Positions 1 through 4,077 of a stretch of 6,885 nucleotides of DNA are shown here, one piece after another; position 1 is the stretch's first letter, and every line of letters begins with the position of its first letter. The DNA is from CAZKMQ01 sp964554065. GTDB lineage: Bacteria; Patescibacteriota; Patescibacteriia; Magasanikbacterales; JBBTQS01. The position numbers and the translations under genes are program-made. A model generated the notes under the pieces. That model was not told where the DNA came from and did not search any database. It saw only the letters and a program-made list of their open reading frames with translations. The stretch is from NCBI GenBank assembly GCA_964554065.1, contig CAZKMQ010000048.1, positions 1 to 6,885 of the forward strand, written 5' to 3'.

Positions 1-1
1 T

Positions 2-10
2 GTTATATGA
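2..10. repeat. Boundary 7-mer of cassette 3, probable edge of a further attC-like site
   Basis: GTTATATGA here is the exact reverse complement of TCATATAAC at 995-1003, on the other side of cassette 3. On the minus strand it reads ATATAAC, the RYYYAAC-like opening of the attC site that would follow the 250-aa gene. The rest of that site would lie to the left of the window. The call rests on symmetry with the other boundaries (1115-1121, 1398-1404), so it is moderate. Confidence 0.5.
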
Positions 11-13
11 GGG

Positions 14-57
14 TTCTTTTTGGCTTCCTTATTTTATTATTTTTGTGCCAAAAAGAA
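14..57. repeat. 11-bp perfect inverted repeat in the 3' region of cassette 3
   Basis: TTCTTTTTGGC at 14-24 is exactly complementary in reverse to 47-57, with a 22-base A/T-rich loop. It lies downstream of the stop codon of the 250-aa gene on the minus strand. It could be a transcript-end hairpin, but no T tract follows on that strand, so it is not called a terminator. Apart from this hairpin and the cassette inverted repeats, nothing else is seen in 1-127. Confidence 0.55.
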
Positions 58-127
58 AGTGCAACGACCCCTTGAGTAGAAAACATTTTGATTTTGCGCA
101 GTGAAACGGAGCAAAATATTCGCAATT

Positions 128-880
128 TTATTTTCCATAAACACCATCCAACAACCTGTTGAAGAAAGGAAAATCCTCTTCCTCATAATGTTCGCCCAAC
201 ATTGCCAAAACATCCTCTCTGCTCTTGCCTTGTTCTTTTAGATATTGAAATTGCTTGGTGAATGTAAATTGTTCAACTGGATTATTGGGGTATGAATATT
301 CGGTTTTTAAATCCTCAAAAGCGAATCTTTGCATATTGCCTTGATATTCCTCGGGCGACTCAGAATCTAAAAAGTTTTGGCAATGCGCTAATTCATGGCA
401 TAACCAAGCAATTTCATCAGGATTTTCCTGCGCTTCAAAGTAACTTCGCTTGATTAGGATAAGCTGATTTTCGGCACTAGATTCAGAGGGCTGGCTTCCT
501 TTTACCCATAAATCATCCGGAATAACTGCGATAGTAACTCCGTCCAACCTTTCATCGTGAAGAGCCTCGCGTTGTGACTGATATTGCTCTGGAAGATTTT
601 TTGCTTTTAATAATGATACTCTTTCGACATCACCCTCTTTCAAGTCTAGATATTCCTGCAAATGTTGCTTTGTTGCTTTTTGATCGTTTGCCTGCTCTAA
701 ACCAAGCGAGGCTCTGATCTCTGCTATTTTGGCTTCATCTCGTTTTATTGCTTCCGCCTGCTCAGCTTCTAAATCACGAGAAGCCAGCTCCTCTGAATCG
801 TCAACGGGTTTCGATGGAGTTTCAACCTTTGGTAATTCAGGTTGTTGGTCAACTGGTTTTGGTCCACTTTCTATGCTCAT
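128..880 (-). CDS. Cassette-borne putative zinc metallopeptidase (HExxH), unknown family
   Basis: This 250-residue protein has no recognised full-length family. The N-terminal ~75 residues are polar and rich in Pro, Glu, Lys and Gln, probably disordered then helical. The C-terminal half holds WLCHELAHCQ, a zincin-type HExxH motif (His162, Glu163, His166), about 37 residues before PVEQF, whose Glu203 is a candidate third zinc ligand. The motif suggests a zinc-dependent peptidase-like fold; activity and substrate are not known. No signal peptide or membrane segment is visible, so a cytoplasmic protein is likeliest. The ATG at 880 has no Shine-Dalgarno sequence; an extended -10 promoter lies about 50 bases upstream in a hairpin loop (936-945). 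The stop codon lies within an arm of the cassette's inverted repeat. It is the only gene of the third cassette and is oriented away from the recombinase. The reading frame is secure; the enzyme call is tentative. Confidence 0.8.
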   Translation of the reverse strand: MSIESGPKPVDQQPELPKVETPSKPVDDSEELASRDLEAEQAEAIKRDEAKIAEIRASLGLEQANDQKATKQHLQEYLDLKEGDVERVSLLKAKNLPEQYQSQREALHDERLDGVTIAVIPDDLWVKGSQPSESSAENQLILIKRSYFEAQENPDEIAWLCHELAHCQNFLDSESPEEYQGNMQRFAFEDLKTEYSYPNNPVEQFTFTKQFQYLKEQGKSREDVLAMLGEHYEEEDFPFFNRLLDGVYGK

Positions 881-914
881 AATTTGTGTTTAAATGGAAA
901 ATAAAATTGCGAAT

Positions 915-978
915 AAACCTTTTTGGATTTCATATCATTATATCATTTATTTCCTAAAAATGAAATCCAAAAAGGTTT
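915..978. repeat. 19-bp perfect hairpin upstream of the cassette 3 gene
   Basis: Bases 915-933 and 960-978 are exact reverse complements with a 26-base loop. The loop contains the extended -10 promoter of the 250-aa gene on the minus strand. The arms continue directly into the cassette inverted repeats (inner arm ends at 915, outer arm starts at 978), so the region 894-1003 is almost wholly made of inverted-repeat arms. Confidence 0.85.
936..945 (-). promoter_or_regulatory. Extended -10 promoter of the cassette 3 gene
   Basis: On the minus strand 945-937 reads TGATATAAT, a perfect TGnTATAAT extended -10 element. No good -35 hexamer is seen 16-18 bases upstream, which an extended -10 can tolerate. 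Initiation would fall near 930, giving a leader of about 50 bases to the ATG at 880. The element sits in the loop of a 19-bp hairpin. It implies that this cassette carries its own promoter. Confidence 0.55.
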
Positions 979-996
979 CAAAATGTTTTCTATTTC

Positions 997-1121
997 ATAT
1001 AACGTTTGTGTATAAACGAAGTCCTGAATACTTGTATGATAACATGGCGAAGCCATCATGCAAGTATGAAGGATTTGGGCGAAGCCCAGAAAAGGGCTGA
1101 GCCGAGTATACTCTGTTAGAT
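997..1121. repeat. attC-like recombination site A (between cassettes 3 and 2)
   Basis: The site is 125 bp, bounded by ATATAAC (997-1003) and GTTAGAT (1115-1121). Inside these, GTGTATA (1008-1014) pairs with TATACTC (1107-1113) at 6 of 7 positions, leaving spacers of 4 bases (GTTT) and 1 base (T). The centre is a long imperfect hairpin: 1022-1040 pairs with 1055-1073 at 16 of 19 positions, one of the three others being T-G. It is followed by a small GGGC-GAA-GCCC stem at 1077-1087. This matches the R-L-variable stem-L-R plan of attC sites, which recombine as folded single strands. Short open frames crossing it on both strands are read-through of the palindrome, not genes. Confidence 0.68.
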
Positions 1122-1215
1122 GATGTGATGAAAATCTATAAAACAAAAATAGACCGCAAGGGTCTATCCATATTTAAAAGTATTTATTAAATGTATTTTC
1201 ATCATTTCGTCTAAC
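1115..1215. mobile_element. Cassette 2 body: gene-less 101-bp segment with terminal inverted repeats
   Basis: The segment runs between the boundary 7-mers of sites A and B. Its ends 1115-1135 and 1195-1215 are inverted repeats matching at 18 of 21 positions. No credible reading frame fits inside. Its only other notable content is a terminator-like hairpin on the minus strand (1141-1167). ORF-less cassettes are known in integrons; this one may act only as a transcription barrier or RNA element. Confidence 0.6.
1141..1167 (-). terminator. Intrinsic terminator inside the gene-less cassette
   Basis: On the minus strand a 7-bp stem ATAGACC / GGTCTAT (1167-1161 with 1155-1149) closes a 5-base loop and is followed at once by TTTTTGTTT. 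The direction would stop transcripts coming from the recombinase side before they reach cassette 3, which has its own promoter. Confidence 0.6.
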
Positions 1216-1404
1216 GTTCATGAATATCTGATGTTTTCATCCCGATTTTTAGGATTCAACTTTGCTTTTCAGACATTCTTTGTTTGTAAATATCCCGCCC
1301 ACACCTTCATCAAATAGAGGGATGAAAATATGGGCGGAAGAAAAATGACAGTCCATTAAAAAACAAAAAGTCATTTTTCTGTAGCCAGATATTCATTGTT
1401 AGGC
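1209..1404. repeat. attC-like recombination site B (between cassettes 2 and 1)
   Basis: The site is 196 bp, bounded by GTCTAAC (1209-1215) and GTTAGGC (1398-1404). ATGAATATCTG (1220-1230) pairs perfectly with 1386-1396, leaving spacers of 4 bases (GTTC) and 1 base (T), the same asymmetry as site A. The interior holds three further perfect stems: 1234-1243/1319-1328 (10 bp), 1295-1301/1331-1337 (7 bp), which interleaves with the first, and 1339-1349/1370-1380 (11 bp). It is longer than most known attC sites but has their overall plan. No gene is visible inside. Confidence 0.68.
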
Positions 1405-1816
1405 GATGTACTGAAAAACCATTATCCTTAAAATGATTATGGTAATTTGCGTTAATTTGTATCCTCAAACATCTCAGGATGACTGTCTACATAATCCTTC
1501 TTGCCTAGGTCAATGAGAGTTTGGGCTGCTTCTTGATTTAGTTTTACGCCTCGCTCTTTGTAATGTTCGAGTACTACGTCGAGATTTGTTCCTTCACGAT
1601 GGGCACGAGAAAGAACTTCACTTTGGCTCAATGGAGCCGGCTCTTCATCCTCCTCTCTTCTGCCGAAGAGTTTAGAGTAGTCACTTTGTTCTGCCATAGT
1701 TTTATGGTTAATAATAAACGTTGATTAATAAAATTATTTTCAATCCAACACTAGCAAATTACCATAATCATTTTAAGAGTCCAACAAAGAAATGGTTTTC
1801 CAGTATTTCGCCTAAC
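1398..1816. repeat. Inverted repeats bounding the cassette 1 gene
   Basis: The 81-aa gene is bracketed by two inverted pairs. The outer pair is 1398-1423 with 1791-1816 (23 of 26 positions, including the boundary 7-mers GTTAGGC/GCCTAAC). The inner pair is 1427-1450 with 1754-1777 (24 bp, perfect). The inner left arm ends 1 base before the gene's stop codon. The design repeats that of cassette 3, with different sequence. Confidence 0.85.
1452..1697 (-). CDS. Small cassette-borne protein of unknown function
   Basis: This 81-residue, highly charged protein starts MAEQSDYSKLFGRREEDEE and ends EMFEDTN. No known domain, signal peptide, membrane segment or catalytic motif is seen. The centre (about residues 23-68) looks helical and could form a small helical bundle. 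It is the sole gene of the recombinase-proximal cassette, oriented away from the recombinase, and fills the space between the two inner inverted-repeat arms. The ATG at 1697 has no Shine-Dalgarno sequence. Transcription may come from the promoter at 1893-1900 through the proximal site. No own promoter could be assigned; the 1698-1753 stretch is A/T-rich without a convincing -10/-35 pair. Its placement in a cassette and tight fit support a real gene. Confidence 0.7.
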   Translation of the reverse strand: MAEQSDYSKLFGRREEDEEPAPLSQSEVLSRAHREGTNLDVVLEHYKERGVKLNQEAAQTLIDLGKKDYVDSHPEMFEDTN

Positions 1817-1895
1817 TGGTTTCAAGCGGAGGAATGTTCACATAGTGTGCACACGTTGTGAACATTTGCGAGCTTGAAATGGTGCTGGGTTTAGT
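1810..1895. repeat. Recombinase-proximal attC/attI-like site C
   Basis: The site starts with GCCTAAC (1810-1816) and probably ends with GTTTAGT (1889-1895), a poorer fit to GTTRRRY. Between them TTTCAAGC (1820-1827) pairs perfectly with 1872-1879, and AATGTTCACA (1833-1842) with 1857-1866. The centre holds the palindrome GTGTGCACAC (1845-1854). The two stems are separated by 5-base internal loops. Lying next to the recombinase start, it takes the place of attI, but unlike known attI sites it is strongly palindromic. Confidence 0.62.
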
Positions 1896-1929
1896 ATACA
1901 GTATTCTAATTACTTATGTACTGTATACC
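1893..1929. promoter_or_regulatory. Divergent promoter/operator between recombinase and cassettes
   Basis: GTATACAGTA (1894-1903) is perfectly repeated in inverse at 1919-1928, with a 15-base spacer. Each arm carries a -10-like hexamer: TATACT on the minus strand (1898-1893), firing toward the cassettes, and TATACC on the plus strand (1924-1929), firing into the recombinase. No good -35 is seen for either. The inverted repeat could be an operator coupling recombinase expression to cassette expression, comparable in position to Pc/Pint of integrons. The regulator is unknown. Confidence 0.45.
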
Positions 1930-1931
1930 AT

Positions 1932-2741
1932 ATGAATGGAGATATGCAAAAGATGAAGGAGCAGATGCGTTTGCGCAATATGAGTCCGCGTACTGTGCGG
2001 AGTTATGTGGGTTGTGTGCAGATGTTTTTGAAAAAACATAATTTACCGCTAGACAATCCAGAATCAGTCGTGACTCAGTACCTGTTGCACAAGCTGGACC
2101 AGGGGTTAGCTGCGCAAAGTGTTAATTTGTATCGCAATGCAATTACTTTTTATTTCAAGTACATTATTCATCGGCCACTGCACATTGTGATTCCATTTGC
2201 AAAGCGCCCAAAGCGGCTTCCGGTTGTTTTGAGTAAAAATGAAATTAAAGCTATTCTTGCCGCTGTTGAAAATCGTAAGCACAGAACTATGATCGCCATG
2301 GCGTATGGTTCTGGTTTGCGTGTAAGTGAGCTTGTGAAAATTCGCATTGCGGATATTGATTTTGAAAATCAAACCATCCACATTAAGTCTGGCAAAGGCA
2401 AAAAAGATCGGATAACTATTTTGTCTAAAAAAATTATTGAGGATTGTCGTGCATTCGCTGCCGGTAGATCGTCAAAAGAATATTTATTCCCATCAATGCG
2501 AGGTGGACATTTGCACCCGCGTTCAATGCAACTGGTTTTTAAGCGAGCAATGTCCAGTGTTGGTATAACCAAAGACGCAACTTTCCACAGTTTGCGTCAT
2601 AGTTTTGCAACGCATCTTATTGAAAACGGCACCAACATTCGTTATGTGCAGGCTTTGCTTGGTCATAGCAATATACGTACAACTCAGCGGTATACGCAAG
2701 TAACACAGCCTGCGCTGCGTAATATTGTAAGTCCGTTGTGA
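1932..2741 (+). CDS. Tyrosine recombinase (integrase) of the cassette array, Xer/IntI-like
   Basis: Site-specific DNA recombinase that cuts and rejoins DNA through a tyrosine-phosphate link. An N-terminal SAM-like core-binding domain (about residues 8-85) is followed by the catalytic domain. All catalytic positions are visible: Arg130 (GSGLRVSEL), Lys155 (SGKGKKDR), His219 and Arg222 (HSLRHSFATHL), His245 (LLGHSN) and Tyr254 (QRYTQV). RLPVVLS before the catalytic domain and NIVSPL at the end resemble IntI proteins. But at 269 residues it lacks the extra segment IntI proteins carry before the HxxR box: only about 10 residues (RGGHLHPRSM) join EYLFPS to LVFKRAM. It is therefore nearer Xer-type in build. 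GGAG at 1938-1941 favours a start at 1953 (MKEQMRLRN) over 1932 or 1944, and the -10 at 1924-1929 would place the transcript start after 1932. It stops 4 bases from the 3' end of tRNA-Ser. The likely substrates are the attC-like sites to its left, but chromosomal integration at the tRNA is also possible. Confidence 0.93.
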   Translation: MNGDMQKMKEQMRLRNMSPRTVRSYVGCVQMFLKKHNLPLDNPESVVTQYLLHKLDQGLAAQSVNLYRNAITFYFKYIIHRPLHIVIPFAKRPKRLPVVLSKNEIKAILAAVENRKHRTMIAMAYGSGLRVSELVKIRIADIDFENQTIHIKSGKGKKDRITILSKKIIEDCRAFAAGRSSKEYLFPSMRGGHLHPRSMQLVFKRAMSSVGITKDATFHSLRHSFATHLIENGTNIRYVQALLGHSNIRTTQRYTQVTQPALRNIVSPL

Positions 2742-2745
2742 TTTG

Positions 2746-2834
2746 CGGAGAAGAAGGGATTTGAACCCTTGAGACTCTTTCGAGCCTAGCGCCTTTCGAG
2801 GGCGCCCCGTTCAACCGGACTCCGGCACTTCTCC
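2746..2834 (-). tRNA. tRNA-Ser (anticodon CGA)
   Basis: This 89-base class II tRNA has a perfect 7-bp acceptor stem (GGAGAAG/CTTCTCC), T8-G9, and a CCG/CGG D stem. The anticodon stem GCGCC/GGCGC holds the loop CTCGAAA, giving anticodon CGA (reads UCG). The long variable arm is AGGCTC-GAAA-GAGTCT. The T arm is AAGGG-TTCAAAT-CCCTT, and G73 is the serine discriminator. CCA is not encoded: CAA follows. It starts 3 bases after the O-antigen ligase-like gene on the same strand, so it is probably co-transcribed and released by tRNA processing. Its 3' end faces the stop of the recombinase gene 4 bases away. tRNA 3' ends are common integration targets, but no second copy of this 3' end was seen in the window. 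Confidence 0.97.
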
Positions 2835-2837
2835 AAT

Positions 2838-4076
2838 TTATTTTTTGTGTGCTATGACACCGAGCGCAATTATAAACCAAAAGAACATTGCGATGTCGTT
2901 TTTCAGATATGGCACATCAACTAATCCGTGTATCAAAATAATAAGGAGAGCTGCTGCGACGGTGATTTTTAGTCGATTAGATTTTTGAAGTGCTGCTGTG
3001 AATCCTTGGAGTACGATTATTAGAAATGCTACTGCGCCAACTATTCCGATCTCTGTCCAAAAGTTAAGTAGTACATTGTGTGGGTACAAATAAATTTCTA
3101 CCCAATCGAACTTGTGGAATGGTTGTACCGCTTCTTGGTAACTGCCAAGTCCGTTTCCAAGAATTGGTTGAGTTTCCAGTTGTTCAAGTGTTTCTTTCCA
3201 CATTTGCAATCGGATTTGTCCGGATTGGTTTTGCATGAGAACTTCTTGGGTGAAGGGGTCTTTTAGTGGTGTGGCTGGAATAATAATTGCTGCAGCCACA
3301 ACTAAAACTACGGTTGCAATGCGTGTACTTTTGTATGCAAGGCTAAATGCAACAAGTGTTCCGATAAGTGCGGCGATGGCTCCGGCTGAGTTTGCCAGGA
3401 GAATTGCCCAGATACTAAGTATGATTACGGTGATGTACCAAACTATCTTAATTATACTTTCCTTTACTCTAGAAAGTCGTTGCTTCCACAATTTGGTGAT
3501 TGCATATATAAAGAAGGGAATCATCGGTGCAAGATACAGGCCGATTGCGTTTGGAAATAGAAAAATTGATGTTGCGCGGCGGCCTTCTTCTATTCTCCAG
3601 AACATGTTCGGGATTTCACCAATTATGTGACCGAAAATTATAATTCCACCAGGCCATACATAGAATTGCAACACTGCATTTAGTGAGACAAGTCCTGCTG
3701 CAATTGAAAGTGCTCCTATATATCTTCCAATATGTTCGCGCTTTAGCGATGTGATCAAAATAATAAAGAATAGAAGAGGCTCAACAAAATATGCTTTCCA
3801 TAATCCTGCTGCTGTGAGAAAATCATTGGCAATAAATAATCCTACTGTGGCAGAGAGTAAAAATACAAGTGTTGAATAGAATAGAGCGCGGTGCGTTCTG
3901 TGCAGTGTGGCAATTTTTGAAAGATCAGGGCGACTTCCTGCCCAAATCAAAAGCAAAATAACAAATATTATTTCAAGCAGCGTACTTGGAATTAGGCCGA
4001 TAGAAAAACGGACAAGATAGGTTGGTAGAAGCGCGAGAAATATCGCGATTGCCCACGGTAAGATTTTTGAAAACAT
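2838..4076 (-). CDS. O-antigen ligase/polymerase-like membrane protein (Wzy_C/WaaL family)
   Basis: This 412-residue multi-pass inner-membrane protein has roughly 10-12 hydrophobic segments. The family uses undecaprenyl-linked sugars, either polymerising repeat units (Wzy) or transferring glycan to an acceptor (WaaL/PglL types). Family features seen: RATSIFLFPNAIGLYLAP (167-184), then the large extracytoplasmic loop with QIRLQMWKETLEQL (Arg289, Trp293), ILGNGLGSY (306-313) and YPHNVLLNFWTEIG (His333), and finally HGLVDVPYLKNDIAMFFW (383-400). The Arg and His of this loop are the functionally important residues in the family. Sequence alone does not separate ligase from polymerase. The gene starts 1 base after the flippase stop (TAATATG), so translation is probably coupled, and it ends 3 bases before tRNA-Ser. 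No promoter is needed between the two genes. Length is normal for the family. Confidence 0.88.
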   Translation of the reverse strand: MFSKILPWAIAIFLALLPTYLVRFSIGLIPSTLLEIIFVILLLIWAGSRPDLSKIATLHRTHRALFYSTLVFLLSATVGLFIANDFLTAAGLWKAYFVEPLLFFIILITSLKREHIGRYIGALSIAAGLVSLNAVLQFYVWPGGIIIFGHIIGEIPNMFWRIEEGRRATSIFLFPNAIGLYLAPMIPFFIYAITKLWKQRLSRVKESIIKIVWYITVIILSIWAILLANSAGAIAALIGTLVAFSLAYKSTRIATVVLVVAAAIIIPATPLKDPFTQEVLMQNQSGQIRLQMWKETLEQLETQPILGNGLGSYQEAVQPFHKFDWVEIYLYPHNVLLNFWTEIGIVGAVAFLIIVLQGFTAALQKSNRLKITVAAALLIILIHGLVDVPYLKNDIAMFFWFIIALGVIAHKK

Positions 4077-4077
4077 A

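Larger units (their letters stand above)
77..992. repeat. Nested inverted repeats bounding the cassette 3 gene
   Basis: Two perfect inverted pairs bracket the 250-aa gene. The outer pair is 77-91 with 978-992 (15 bp, TAGAAAACATTTTGA on the left). The inner pair is 117-138 with 894-915 (22 bp). The inner left arm overlaps the last codons and stop of the gene; the inner right arm lies 14 bases upstream of its start. With 2-10/995-1003 the whole cassette body is a palindrome with a gene in the middle. Ordinary integron cassettes do not have this. Confidence 0.8.
2..2741. mobile_element. Integron-like cassette array with its tyrosine recombinase
   Basis: The recombinase gene at 1932-2741 is transcribed rightward. 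To its left are three palindromic attC-like sites and three cassettes whose two genes face the other way, as in integrons. Read on the minus strand from the recombinase, the order is: proximal site (1895-1810), cassette 1 (81-aa gene, then site 1404-1209), cassette 2 (no gene, then site 1121-997), cassette 3 (250-aa gene, then a site starting at base 8 and leaving the window). Sites are bounded by RYYYAAC-type and GTTRRRY-type 7-mers: GCCTAAC, GTCTAAC and ATATAAC against GTTAGGC, GTTAGAT and GTTATAT. Seen: layout, 7-mers and palindromes. Inferred: that the recombinase moves these cassettes. Against a classical integron: the recombinase lacks the IntI-specific extra segment, and the cassette bodies are themselves bounded by inverted repeats. 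The right end abuts a tRNA-Ser; the left end lies outside the window. Confidence 0.68.

Noticed and set aside
14..57. Intrinsic terminator of the cassette 3 gene.
   Set aside because: The stem is perfect, but the loop is 22 bases and no T tract follows on the minus strand, so it is listed only as an inverted repeat.
894..1146. Open frames of 67-68 codons on both strands across site A.
   Set aside because: They are translations of the palindromic attC-like site and cassette repeat arms. They have no ribosome binding site and no domain, and they overlap each other.
1..1900. CRISPR array or insertion sequence to explain the repeats.
   Set aside because: Repeats are inverted rather than direct with regular spacers. 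No cas gene or transposase is present, and no target-site duplication was found around the units.
1894..1928. LexA-type operator at the recombinase promoter, as in some integrons.
   Set aside because: The half-sites are in the wrong order: GTATACAG before CTGTATAC instead of CTGT-N8-ACAG. The spacing also differs. Only an unspecified inverted-repeat operator is supported.
1894..1928. dif/attI-type core crossover site for the recombinase.
   Set aside because: The 15-base spacer is much longer than the 6-8 bases between arms of known tyrosine recombinase core sites.
2746..2770. A second copy of the tRNA-Ser 3' end as the left attachment site.
   Set aside because: No matching direct repeat was found by eye in 1-1931. 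If it exists it lies outside the window.
2617..2880. 87-codon minus-strand open frame over the recombinase end and tRNA.
   Set aside because: It overlaps the tRNA-Ser gene and both neighbouring genes, and is a shadow frame.
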